This document shows, in pieces, positions 8,550-17,393 of a DNA stretch of 64,000 bases. The stretch lies in assembly GCA_017437965.1 (NCBI GenBank), contig JAFRWN010000140.1:1-64000 (forward strand). Reading direction: 5' to 3'. The translations under genes and the position numbers were made by a program. The notes under the pieces were generated by a model. That model was given only the letters and a program-made list of their open reading frames with translations, was not told where the DNA came from and did no database searches. How positions within the stretch are numbered: the first letter of the stretch is position 1; the number at the start of each line of letters is the position of its first letter. This stretch comes from Lachnospiraceae bacterium (lineage in GTDB: Bacteria > Bacillota > Clostridia > Lachnospirales > Lachnospiraceae).

Positions 8550-9521
8550 TTACAGCTTCTCGAACTGCTCCTTGTAGAAGCTGGTGTAGTCGGTCCTGTG
8601 CTCTTTCAAGAAGCGGATCGCATCCTTAGGATGCTGGTTTAATATACCCGAAAGAAGGTAAGGGATGTCATAGCCCCATACACATTCTTCGCGCATCTTG
8701 ACCATGTGCTTCTCGATGAACTGGATGACAGGGTAGATGTTGAACTTCGGATTACGCAGGAAGCCGAGCATCTGTTCCATCATGCAGTTACCGGCACCAC
8801 GTCCCATGCCGTTAACGGTAACGTCCGCAATGCTTGCGCCGCGGGAGAGTGCTTCGATTGAGTTTGCGAAGGCAAGCTGCTGGTTGTTATGGGCATGGAT
8901 ACCGATGTACTTGTTCGAACCCTCAGCCTTTTCGAGATACATATCTGCAAGGTTTCTTGTTGTCTCGGGAACAAAGGAACCGTAGCTGTCGACAATGTAG
9001 ATGCCATCAACGGGACTCTGCATCAGAATATCGAGTGCCTGTGAAATCTGGGACTCGGAAACGGTTGAAACCGCCATGATGTTGCAGGTGGTCTCATAGC
9101 CCTTGTCATGTGCATCCTGGATCATTTCAAGGGCAGTGGGAATCTGGTGGATGTAGCATGCCACACGTATCATGTCAATAGGGCTCTCGGCCTTCGGAAG
9201 AATGTCCTTCTTGTAGTCGCAGCGGCCTACATCAGCCATTACGGCAATCTTAAGGTCGGTGTGGTTTTCGCCCACGATGGCACGGATATCCTCGTCGTCG
9301 CAGAACTTCCACTTGCCGTACTCGTTTACGTCGAACATTTCCTTTGAAGCCTTGTAGCCGAATTCCATATAGTCGATTCCGGCTTTTATATTTGTGATAT
9401 AAAGGTCGCGTACAAAATCATCACTGAAGTTGAAGGAGTTTACAAGTCCTCCGTCACGCATTGTTGCATCCAACACCATGATGTCCGGTCTGAATGTCAT
9501 TAAGTCGCCTTTGTTTCCCAT
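8550..9521 (-). CDS. DRE-TIM (HMGL-like) aldolase/metallolyase
   Basis: 323 aa, cytosolic. The family does metal-dependent carbon-carbon bond chemistry on 2-oxo acids (4-hydroxy-2-oxovalerate aldolase, HMG-CoA lyase and relatives). Seen: LDATMRDGG near residue 20 (metal/catalytic DRxxR-type region), IHAHNNQQLAFAN (the HxH metal ligands) and VNGMGRGAGN. Length suits a single-domain aldolase; the exact substrate is not assigned. The start at 9521 has GAGG about 10 nt upstream. It is a single gene with its own promoter (9577-9605). Confidence 0.8.
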   Translation of the reverse strand: MGNKGDLMTFRPDIMVLDATMRDGGLVNSFNFSDDFVRDLYITNIKAGIDYMEFGYKASKEMFDVNEYGKWKFCDDEDIRAIVGENHTDLKIAVMADVGRCDYKKDILPKAESPIDMIRVACYIHQIPTALEMIQDAHDKGYETTCNIMAVSTVSESQISQALDILMQSPVDGIYIVDSYGSFVPETTRNLADMYLEKAEGSNKYIGIHAHNNQQLAFANSIEALSRGASIADVTVNGMGRGAGNCMMEQMLGFLRNPKFNIYPVIQFIEKHMVKMREECVWGYDIPYLLSGILNQHPKDAIRFLKEHRTDYTSFYKEQFEKL

Positions 9522-9576
9522 TTTAAGTGTACCTCACTTTTGTCTCTCTTTTTTGTGATATCTTCACGTGACACCG

Positions 9577-9605
9577 ATTATACCACAATACTTTAGTGAT
9601 GTAAA
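9577..9605 (-). promoter_or_regulatory. Promoter of the DRE-TIM aldolase gene
   Basis: Minus-strand TTTACA (9600-9605), a 17-nt spacer and TATAAT (9577-9582), leaving a leader of about 50 nt. Confidence 0.7.
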
Positions 9606-9644
9606 GTGCTAAATTGCAAAAAACTAAAAAAATTTTTATTATTA

Positions 9645-9681
9645 CATAAAAAAGCCCGGACATACATTTCATCCGGGCTTT
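9645..9681 (-). terminator. Terminator of the vWA/Ig operon
   Basis: AAAGCCCGGA (9651-9660) pairs with TCCGGGCTTT (9672-9681); in the minus direction a T-tract follows. It sits just after the stop of the 728-aa protein gene. Confidence 0.85.
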
Positions 9682-9703
9682 GATTCTTGAGTTGTTCTTA
9701 TAT

Positions 9704-11890
9704 CTAGATCAGCTTCTTCCCACACTTGGTACAGAACTTCGCACCCGGCGTAAGAGCATTTCCGCATCCGCTGCAGAACTTAGGAGTATTTACCTTAGGA
9801 GTCTCCGCAGCACTCTTTGCAACCTCAGCCTCCGCCTTAGCCCTTGCTTCCGCCTCCGCTTTTGCTCTTTCAGCTTCCTCGTTGGCCCTTGCCTCAGCCT
9901 CAGCTTTCATCCTTGCCTGTTCTTCAGCAGCACGCTTAGCTGCTTCTGCCTTCAGTCTTGCTCTTTCTTCCGCTGCAGCCTGTTTAGCTGCATTAGCTTC
10001 AGCCTTTTTCTTTTCTTTTGCTGCCTTAAGCTCGGGATCGCTGCTTCTCTTAATGATGACAGAGATCAGAAACATCAGAACCGAAAGACCGATAAGACCT
10101 GAGAAAACATAGATCAGAGTCTTTGTGGCAGCAGTGGTATCAAGATATTCGCTTGCAGCCTTGCTGTCATCAACAGCCAGGTCGATATAGTCGGCAGACT
10201 TTTCAAAGCTTCTTCTCTGTGAATAGTAGATGCAGTCAAATATGAGAGCAGCAGTAGCAAATATGAAAAGTATGATCGCCATTGCCTTAAGGATACCTGC
10301 AGCGCTCTTTTTCCTCATCTTTCCGAAGATAAGAACCAGAAGTTCAAGTATTACAAACAGCGCGATTGCAATTCCGACAATCCAGGGAATCTTTGAGAAA
10401 ATCTTGTTGGCAGTCTTGTTCTTTACTATTGTTTTTTCTTCGGTTTCCTTTTTGAGCTTGCCCTTGTTTATCTTCAGACTCGAAAGAGTGGTGTTGCCGG
10501 CAGGATCTTCAGAAGAAAAACTGATGACATTTTCACCATCACTCAATTTGAATTCATAGGTGAAGGTTCCGTCTGCGGCGAGTTCAATCTTTGTTCCATC
10601 ATCGATGGTAAGGACACAGTCGGTATCGGTTTTTCCCGTGATCAGGACATTATCCTTTTCTGTGGTCATTCCGTTCAGCTGCTCATAGATTATGAGCGTG
10701 GGCGGATTGTTGTCAATGCTGACAATCTTGTCAAGTATAAACTTTATCTTGTCTGAATTGGTGTAGCTGATCTGCAGAGTATTCTGCTGATCGGGAAGCT
10801 CGATTTCTGCCTTTCCGTTTCCGTTAAGCTTCAGTTCCCCGCTGTTCTCGTTGACAGTATAATAAACGGTCTGATCATTTGCGTTTTCATAGCTGAAGCT
10901 GAAAGTATTTCCGGAAACAGAGCTTTCTTCGGGAAGGGTGATAAAGAAAGTATTTCCCGAAGAATCAAGGTTTATTTCCTTTGTGGCAGGGGCGGATATC
11001 AGGCCCGAACCGTTCTGCACCGAGACACTGCACTTTATAAGCTTCACACCGGCATCGAAACTGACGGTCACATCCTTCTGAACCGAAAGATCGATCAGCT
11101 CGTTGAAAATTTCAGTTCCGTCTGCGCTGACAACGATGTTTGCCGATTTGTCGTTCCAGTTTATATGATCCTCAATTGATATTTCAAGCAGACGAAGCTG
11201 CTCCTCTACGGTTACGTCAAAATCATCAATAGGGTCGGGCGTATTTCCTGAGGAATATGAAAATTTATCGCTTACAGCCTGGTCAAAATATCTTGTGCCG
11301 TCCTTGTCATAGTAGGCAAATACCTGTACATAATATCCATCATAGGAATTTACGTTCTCAAGACTGATGGTTTTGCTTATCTTTTCACCAGTGGATTCAT
11401 AACCGGATTCAAGCACACGGTATGTAACCATATCAGGATCTGTTCCAAGCCTTACTTCATAGTTGAAATCCCTTTGCTCATCATGGGTCACAAGAAAATC
11501 AAGCTTAAGCTCATCACCCTCGACCTTTACATCAAGCCCGGTGATCTCTATCGGATTCTCATAACGTTTAACGTCAACTTTTATCGACTCGTTTGAGCCT
11601 TTGTCATATACCAGCTTCCACTGGCCTTCTGCGGCATCCTTTATCGTAATGATCATTCCGCCGTCAAACGAAACTTGCTCCACATTTGCAGAGTTCAGGG
11701 AAACCGCATTGTCCTCGGGATCCTTGAATGAAATTTTAACATCATCGTTTTCATAGCTCACATAAACGATAATGGTGTGCTTGTCATCGTTATAGTAGAG
11801 GTCAGCCTCGGTTTCCTCAGCTGCAGCCACACAGGGCAGCAGCATGAGAAAGAGCAGTAATATCAGTAAATAAAATCTAAATTTCTTCAT
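9704..11890 (-). CDS. Ig-like membrane protein with cytosolic Ala-rich coiled coil and C-terminal zinc ribbon
   Basis: 728 aa. A signal peptide (FYLLILLLFLMLLPCVAAA) is followed by about 460 residues of beta-rich extracellular sequence ending in a bacterial Ig-like repeat (ITGKTDTDCVLTIDDG..., DPAGN). Three membrane helices lie near 495-520, 530-555 and 590-612. The cytosolic tail is an Ala/Glu/Lys/Arg coiled coil (about 615-700) and a zinc ribbon (FCSGCGNALTPGAKFCTKCG). The topology links an outside sensor or adhesin region to an inside interaction module. It starts 12 nt after the vWA gene, so they form an operon. No enzymatic function is seen. Confidence 0.8.
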   Translation of the reverse strand: MKKFRFYLLILLLFLMLLPCVAAAEETEADLYYNDDKHTIIVYVSYENDDVKISFKDPEDNAVSLNSANVEQVSFDGGMIITIKDAAEGQWKLVYDKGSNESIKVDVKRYENPIEITGLDVKVEGDELKLDFLVTHDEQRDFNYEVRLGTDPDMVTYRVLESGYESTGEKISKTISLENVNSYDGYYVQVFAYYDKDGTRYFDQAVSDKFSYSSGNTPDPIDDFDVTVEEQLRLLEISIEDHINWNDKSANIVVSADGTEIFNELIDLSVQKDVTVSFDAGVKLIKCSVSVQNGSGLISAPATKEINLDSSGNTFFITLPEESSVSGNTFSFSYENANDQTVYYTVNENSGELKLNGNGKAEIELPDQQNTLQISYTNSDKIKFILDKIVSIDNNPPTLIIYEQLNGMTTEKDNVLITGKTDTDCVLTIDDGTKIELAADGTFTYEFKLSDGENVISFSSEDPAGNTTLSSLKINKGKLKKETEEKTIVKNKTANKIFSKIPWIVGIAIALFVILELLVLIFGKMRKKSAAGILKAMAIILFIFATAALIFDCIYYSQRRSFEKSADYIDLAVDDSKAASEYLDTTAATKTLIYVFSGLIGLSVLMFLISVIIKRSSDPELKAAKEKKKAEANAAKQAAAEERARLKAEAAKRAAEEQARMKAEAEARANEEAERAKAEAEARAKAEAEVAKSAAETPKVNTPKFCSGCGNALTPGAKFCTKCGKKLI

Positions 11891-11902
11891 ATCTTTATCC
11901 TT

Positions 11903-14900
11903 TTAGTAGAATTCAACTCCGACTCCGGGATTTGTAAGTGAAATATATCCGCGGAAGCCTTTTGGATCTTTTCCGACATTTTCTTCCCTGATGATCAGGT
12001 TAAGGGTTACATCTTCGCCATCGCCATATACAAACGCCAGTTCATACAGACCGTTGATTCTGCCGGATTCATGGATATTTCTGAAGCTCAGGTAGTAATC
12101 AATGTCGCCGCGCATGATAAAGTATGACGCGAGGTTGTTGATGCCGACGCGTGTCGTACCCTGAACCTTGAGCTTGAAATTAGGATAATCGATCTCAGGT
12201 CCCTGGGAGAGTGAATAATCCACTCCGATCACATCCTCGGAGGAGAAGCCGAGCAGATAATCGTCATAGGTGAAGTTTCCGATCTTGCATTCGCATCTGC
12301 CGTAATCAACCAGACCGAAAAGTTTAAGGTTGCTTTCTGCAGTGATCACGGGATCGTTATAACGGAAGGAGATTATCGTATCCGCAAGAGTTATAAGGGC
12401 AACATCGCTTCCGAAGAACTCCTTTAAGATAGTAGCCTTGTCGGAGAGGTTGAACACTTCGACATCAGCTCCGCCCTTGAATGTTGCATTGCAGAAGAAG
12501 CTCGGGATGTCGTAGATCGGATAGTCCTCATTGGCAAGATCCGAGACACCGAAGCTGAAATTATTGAGTGAAACCTTATTGGGAACAATATATATGCTCT
12601 GAGGATTCGAATAATGGAACATTACGGAGTCCCATGAACCATCCTTGAAACCGATATCCATTGACATTCCGGCGTTGATATCCTTCTTTGCCAAAGGTAA
12701 TGAAACGCCGAGTGAAAGCTGATAATCATGTGAATAGGTATCATATTCAAGAGAGAAATCGGAAAGGTTTACACCATGCTTTCCGAAGTTGAATTTATTA
12801 TCGAGTCCTCCGAGTGAAAGCTTGCCCTTGGTGAAGAAGCCTTCGGAATTCAGGATACCTTCCTGGTTGAATTCAACGCTGAACATCGAGGAAGAGGTAG
12901 TCTGATGGATGATTTTATCAAGCATGGGGAAGTTGAAATAACCTCTTTCCATTTTTATGATCATCTGCTCCGGATAAACCTGTGCCGCACCTTTTTCAAG
13001 GTGGATTGCTCCGAGATTTACAGGATCAAGGCTGATCTCGTCAACCATGTAGTTATCTGTATCATCAATATGGGCAGCGTCATTATAAAGCGTCAGATCC
13101 CTGAGGATTCCGAGGTTGATGGTATCTTTATAGTATTCGCCAAGCTGTCCGGGCATCTGGTTTTCAAATTTAGCATAACAGCCGGATTGAGAGCTGAGTT
13201 CCACGGAATTGTCGGTCTCAACATTTCCGTCTAAAGTAACATCACCAATGAAGTAAAGGTAATTGCCAAGCTGGACATTTCCGGAAAGTACGGTTTTGTC
13301 GGTGCCTTTCTTGATTTTGTCTGCCGTAAAGGTATATGCACCGTAAACCAGGGTCTGGGTAGTGCCATCAATGATTTTTACGTCATCAACAGTCCTTGCG
13401 GAGAAAAATGCTTTTGTGACCGTTGTCGTAACCGTATATTTTCCGTACGGGATCAGGCTTGGAATGGTGAGCGTAAAGTAATTCTGGTCTTTGAATTTTG
13501 CCTGGAAGGTCTTGGCATAATTCTCACCGCGAATTTCCACAAGACATTTTGTATCAGGCGTGAAATTCGCACCCATGATGGTAGCGGTAATGTCTGAGTC
13601 GCCCTTTATGATCTTTGTTTCCTTGAAACCGTACAATAAGAGTCTGTCGGAAACGGATGCGGAATCAGGGGTTGTAGGCTCGGTATCAAGCTTTGTGGAA
13701 TCGATGGTATACATCTTTTCGGTTGTTGAAGAATCTTCGTCATTTGTAAGCTTAAGAACACGCTCGGAAGTAAAGCTGTCCTGAGCCGTAAAGCTTATCG
13801 TATAGGTATGCTCCATCTGGGAATGGATGAAATCGTAGAAGCCTTCAAGTGCCGAAACATCAGTACAGTATACAAATTTGCCGTTGCCGTAATTTGCTAT
13901 ATTGGTCAGATATTCAGGGTTGGTGCTGGAACCGAGACCGATGGTATAAAGCACGATATTGTTGGCCTCGCATTTTTCCCTGAGTTCTTTAAGGTTTTCG
14001 TCATAGAAGGAGCTGTCTTTGCCGTCGGTCATCAGGATTACTACATTGAAGACATCCTGCTTTCCGGAAAGTTTTTCAATCGCAGCAAAGGCAGCAGAAG
14101 CTATGTGGGTACCTCCGCCCGGCTGAAGCCTTACGATAAATTCCTCAAGCTTTGCAGGGTCATCCACTATACCGGAGTCGAAATCCACACCGCTTGAAAA
14201 GCCGATGAGACCGATCTTTTCTCTGTTTGTGATAGTTGAAGCAAAGCTTCTTACGGCAGCCTGGAGGGTATCGGTTGAGCCATCCATGCTTCCGGATTTG
14301 TCGCAGACCATATATATTCTTGCTGCATTGTATGAAGTCTTTTTGATCTTGAAATCATCAATGATGATACCACAATCTGAAAGCTTAAGTGAGAGATTGT
14401 CAAGATCAAGTTCTTTTCCTGTCTGGATATTGAAACTGATTTCAGGGAAACGTGAGGTATCAATGCTGCTTACATTGATCATGGCGAGCTGCTTGCTTAC
14501 ACAGCTTGAACCCTCGTTGGTGATGAGGTCCTTGGCACCAACACGTTTTTTCTCTTTCGCAGGTTTTTCCTGATATTCGTCGGAATCGGAAGACCTGTCA
14601 TTGGGGTTTTTATTGATGACACCGATATCGTAGGCATCGGAAAGGTAGGAGTTTACGTTCTTTACATTGCTGTTTCCATCTCCACCATAAACGACACCGA
14701 TTATGTTTTCACAGACTGAAGCATATTCATCATCGCTGCTGAATGTAGAGGTTTCGATACTCTGTAAAAGCTCGGAATCAGCCTTTTCTGTCTTGCCTTC
14801 GGCATAATGGAAGGTGGAAGCTCCGAGAAGAAGCTTGCTCTGTTCCTCAAGTGGCACAATAAAAGGATCAATCCTTGTATCGAGCTCGGTAAGAGCCGGA

Positions 14901-15934
14901 TTCTCTACCATGTTTTCCACAGTGTCAATTTTCTCGTTAAGAAGCTTGAGCTCTGCGCCCTCGACACTCTTCTGGACTTTTCTGTAAGCTTCCTTACACT
15001 GCTTTAAAACTTCCCTTTGCTTCTTTGTTGAAATTTCTACAAAATCCTTGGGAAGATCACTTTGACTGATATGTCCGTCTACGAGAAGCTGTGCTACGGT
15101 TACAAGTGCAACCTGTGACTCTGTTGACGTTGCATAATCGATGAGGGTATCCATATCATCGGTCATGACAAGAGCCTTTACAAAAGCTTCGTCGAGGTCG
15201 GGTATATCAAAGATTTCAGGGGTTTCCCCATAGATCTCTGTAAGCTTTTCGGCTGCTTTGTTTACATTGATTTTGGAATGACTGAGGTCTTTGGTATAAT
15301 CCGAATAGTTCTGATTGATAACACTGATAAGCTCTGCGGCCTCGGAAAGGTTTGCAAAGCCCGGGTCGGATTTTTCCTTCTCTTCGATATCTTTCCTTGC
15401 TTCCTCAAGCAGCATGGCAGCATAATCGAGCTCGCCCTTTGCTATTTTTTCGCATGCGGAAATAAGCTCTGCAGAATAGCCATTATCCTCAGGATTTTTT
15501 CCGTCTTCCTTAAGGACTGCAATTTTTGCAAGAACTGCATTGGCATCAGCCATAGTAAGCGCAAGACCGTTTTTGAAAGCGGTATAAAACTGCTTGTCGC
15601 TTTCGGAAAGAATTGATTCATTGCCGCTTTTTTCAAGCTTTGAGTAGAGAACGGATGCGCCTGCATAATCACCTTTGATAACCTGTATCCTTGCATTGAG
15701 CAGGGTACCCATGGGCACATCACCGTTTCTTGAATAGAGTTTTTTAAGATAAGATATTGCTTTGTCCGGGTTTCCTTTATCTACTGCGCATTCAGCAAGA
15801 TAAATGTACCTGTCGGCGGAATTGTCTGTTTCATCTTCGGCAGCATCAGCATTTTTGTAAAATACAAAAAGAGCAAGCATAACAAAGAATGCAATAGCCA
15901 GAATCGCCGTCACAAGTTTTTTTTCGATTCTCAT
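11903..15934 (-). CDS. Secreted or membrane-anchored von Willebrand factor A-domain protein, 1343 aa
   Basis: N-terminal signal/anchor (LVTAILAIAFFVMLALFVFY), then a helical TPR-like region (about 40-400), then a vWA domain around 540-720 with the MIDAS motif CDKSGSMDG and LMTDGKD, then a beta-rich C-terminal half with IPT/TIG-like and beta-solenoid-like repeats (DVTLDGNVETDNS). vWA domains bind metal-dependent ligands; an adhesive or scaffold role at the cell surface is inferred. The start at 15934 is chosen over 16018 because GGAGG is ideally placed before it and the -10 box at 15978-15983 lies upstream of it. First gene of an operon with the Ig/zinc-ribbon protein. Confidence 0.82.
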   Translation of the reverse strand: MRIEKKLVTAILAIAFFVMLALFVFYKNADAAEDETDNSADRYIYLAECAVDKGNPDKAISYLKKLYSRNGDVPMGTLLNARIQVIKGDYAGASVLYSKLEKSGNESILSESDKQFYTAFKNGLALTMADANAVLAKIAVLKEDGKNPEDNGYSAELISACEKIAKGELDYAAMLLEEARKDIEEKEKSDPGFANLSEAAELISVINQNYSDYTKDLSHSKINVNKAAEKLTEIYGETPEIFDIPDLDEAFVKALVMTDDMDTLIDYATSTESQVALVTVAQLLVDGHISQSDLPKDFVEISTKKQREVLKQCKEAYRKVQKSVEGAELKLLNEKIDTVENMVENPALTELDTRIDPFIVPLEEQSKLLLGASTFHYAEGKTEKADSELLQSIETSTFSSDDEYASVCENIIGVVYGGDGNSNVKNVNSYLSDAYDIGVINKNPNDRSSDSDEYQEKPAKEKKRVGAKDLITNEGSSCVSKQLAMINVSSIDTSRFPEISFNIQTGKELDLDNLSLKLSDCGIIIDDFKIKKTSYNAARIYMVCDKSGSMDGSTDTLQAAVRSFASTITNREKIGLIGFSSGVDFDSGIVDDPAKLEEFIVRLQPGGGTHIASAAFAAIEKLSGKQDVFNVVILMTDGKDSSFYDENLKELREKCEANNIVLYTIGLGSSTNPEYLTNIANYGNGKFVYCTDVSALEGFYDFIHSQMEHTYTISFTAQDSFTSERVLKLTNDEDSSTTEKMYTIDSTKLDTEPTTPDSASVSDRLLLYGFKETKIIKGDSDITATIMGANFTPDTKCLVEIRGENYAKTFQAKFKDQNYFTLTIPSLIPYGKYTVTTTVTKAFFSARTVDDVKIIDGTTQTLVYGAYTFTADKIKKGTDKTVLSGNVQLGNYLYFIGDVTLDGNVETDNSVELSSQSGCYAKFENQMPGQLGEYYKDTINLGILRDLTLYNDAAHIDDTDNYMVDEISLDPVNLGAIHLEKGAAQVYPEQMIIKMERGYFNFPMLDKIIHQTTSSSMFSVEFNQEGILNSEGFFTKGKLSLGGLDNKFNFGKHGVNLSDFSLEYDTYSHDYQLSLGVSLPLAKKDINAGMSMDIGFKDGSWDSVMFHYSNPQSIYIVPNKVSLNNFSFGVSDLANEDYPIYDIPSFFCNATFKGGADVEVFNLSDKATILKEFFGSDVALITLADTIISFRYNDPVITAESNLKLFGLVDYGRCECKIGNFTYDDYLLGFSSEDVIGVDYSLSQGPEIDYPNFKLKVQGTTRVGINNLASYFIMRGDIDYYLSFRNIHESGRINGLYELAFVYGDGEDVTLNLIIREENVGKDPKGFRGYISLTNPGVGVEFY

Positions 15935-15977
15935 ATTATCCTCCGTTCTGAAAAAGTGAAAAACAATAGATAATATG

Positions 15978-15986
15978 ATTATAACA
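15978..15986 (-). promoter_or_regulatory. Extended -10 promoter of the vWA operon
   Basis: Minus-strand TGTTATAAT (extended -10) with no convincing -35; it leaves a leader of about 35 nt to the ATG at 15934. Confidence 0.5.
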
Positions 15987-16036
15987 TACCTTATTTTATT
16001 AATAAAGAAGAAATTCATCGGAAAAAGGGGAAAACA

Positions 16037-16063
16037 ATAAAAAAAGAACCGGAAACGGTTCTT
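16037..16063 (-). terminator. Terminator of tRNA-Gly
   Basis: AAAGAACCG/CGGTTCTTT hairpin followed by a T-tract in the minus direction, directly downstream of the tRNA. Confidence 0.8.
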
Positions 16064-16079
16064 TCAGAGAAATAAAAAG

Positions 16080-16151
16080 AGCACGAGACGGGATTCGAAC
16101 CCGCGACCCTCGCCTTGGCAAGGCGATACTCCACCACTGAGCCACTCGTGC
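16080..16151 (-). tRNA. tRNA-Gly (anticodon GCC)
   Basis: A 7-bp acceptor stem GCACGAG/CTCGTGC, D-arm with GGCTCAGTGGTGGAG, anticodon loop with GCC between CGCCTT-like stem halves, and T-loop GGTTCGAATCC. CCA is not encoded; the discriminator is T. A minus-strand promoter, TTGACA (16206-16211), 17 nt, TATATT (16183-16188), lies upstream. Confidence 0.95.
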
Positions 16152-16182
16152 AAAATCTTGTTCATTTGTGAACGCAAGACAT

Positions 16183-16211
16183 AATATATCATATTCCATC
16201 TTGTTTGTCAA
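16183..16211 (-). promoter_or_regulatory. Promoter of tRNA-Gly
   Basis: Minus-strand TTGACA (16206-16211), a 17-nt spacer and TATATT (16183-16188), about 30 nt before the tRNA. Confidence 0.75.
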
Positions 16212-16303
16212 CAAAAAAAATCAATTTATTTTAGCTTTTTTTGGGGCCATTTGTAATATCTTTGCTTTTTGCGTGTATGGAGGGGTATCTTAGGCTTTTG
16301 AGA

Positions 16304-16333
16304 TTGACAAGTATAACAGGTATTGCTTATAAT
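16304..16333 (+). promoter_or_regulatory. Promoter of the epimerase/alcohol dehydrogenase operon
   Basis: TTGACA (16304-16309), an 18-nt spacer and TATAAT (16328-16333), followed by GGAGG and the ATG at 16368. Confidence 0.75.
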
Positions 16334-16367
16334 TTTTGATATAAAAACCTGAGGAGGATATGGGTGT

Positions 16368-17384
16368 ATGAAAATATTGTTTATTGGCGGAACCGGAACG
16401 ATCAGCATGGCAATAACAAGACTGCTTGCCGAAAGAGGAGATGAGCTTTATCTTCTTAACCGCGGCAGCAGAAGCGATGAGCTTCCGGCAGGGGTTAAAA
16501 CCATTACCTGTGACATCGGTAATGAGGAAGAAACTGCGAAAAAGCTTGAAGGCATGAGCTTTGACTGCGTCGGTGAATTTATCGGCTTTGTTCCGGCGCA
16601 GCTGGAAAGGGATTACAGACTCTTTAAAGGAAAGACAAAGCAGTTCATATATATAAGCTCGGCATCGGCTTACCTTAAGCCACCGGCGGGCTATGTCATC
16701 ACAGAGGAGACCCCTCTTGAAAATCCTTACTGGGAGTATTCCAGAAACAAAAAAGCCTGTGAAGAATATCTCCTGAAGCTTTACAAAGAAGAAGGATTTC
16801 CTGTTACTATTGTGCGTCCTTCCCATACCTATGATGAGAGAAGCGTACCCCTCGGAGTACATGGAAACGGCGGAAGCTATCAGGTGGTGAAGAGAATAGC
16901 GGAAGGCAAGCCGGTCATAATCCACGGAGACGGAAGTTCACTCTGGACCATTACCCATAACAGCGATTTTGCAAAGGGTTATGTAGGTCTGATCGGAAAC
17001 CCGAAGGCAATAGGAGAGGCCTTCCATATCACTTCCGAAGAAAGTGTCAGCTGGAATGAAATATATAAGGCGATCGCAGATGCACTCGGTGTTGAACTTA
17101 AACCTTATTATGTTTCCTCGCAGATGCTTGCAGATATGAGTGATTATGATTTTGTCGGCAGCCTGATCGGAGATAAGTCAAATTCCGTTGTATTTGACAA
17201 TTCAAAGCTTAAATCCCTGGTACCTGATTTTAAGGCAAAGATCAGTGCGAGAGAAGGTATCATGATGACGGTAAAGAACGTTATGGCACATCCTGAATTC
17301 CAGAAGGAAGATAAGGAATTTGACGTATGGTGCGACAGGGTGATAGAAGCGCTGGAAAATACAAAAAAATCATTCAATAAATAA
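16368..17384 (+). CDS. NAD-dependent epimerase/dehydratase (extended SDR)
   Basis: 338 aa, cytosolic. The N-terminal dinucleotide motif is FIGGTGTIS (a variant of GxxGxxG). The usual catalytic pair appears as ISSASAYLKPP with the Tyr, and YSRNKKACEEYL as the YxxxK-type region. Substrate motif VRPSHTYDERS follows. It resembles sugar-nucleotide or isoflavone-reductase-like epimerases found in Firmicutes; the substrate is not assigned. GGAGG precedes the ATG. The iron alcohol dehydrogenase follows after 9 nt, so both are one operon. Confidence 0.85.
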   Translation: MKILFIGGTGTISMAITRLLAERGDELYLLNRGSRSDELPAGVKTITCDIGNEEETAKKLEGMSFDCVGEFIGFVPAQLERDYRLFKGKTKQFIYISSASAYLKPPAGYVITEETPLENPYWEYSRNKKACEEYLLKLYKEEGFPVTIVRPSHTYDERSVPLGVHGNGGSYQVVKRIAEGKPVIIHGDGSSLWTITHNSDFAKGYVGLIGNPKAIGEAFHITSEESVSWNEIYKAIADALGVELKPYYVSSQMLADMSDYDFVGSLIGDKSNSVVFDNSKLKSLVPDFKAKISAREGIMMTVKNVMAHPEFQKEDKEFDVWCDRVIEALENTKKSFNK

Positions 17385-17393
17385 GGGGGATAT

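Noticed and set aside
9680-10112. Two plus-strand frames rich in Ser/Leu/Phe or Ala
   Set aside because: Shadows of the Ala/Glu/Lys coiled coil coding region of the 728-aa protein on the other strand.
16290-16925. Minus-strand frame of 211 codons
   Set aside because: Antisense to the epimerase gene and its promoter, with no ribosome site.
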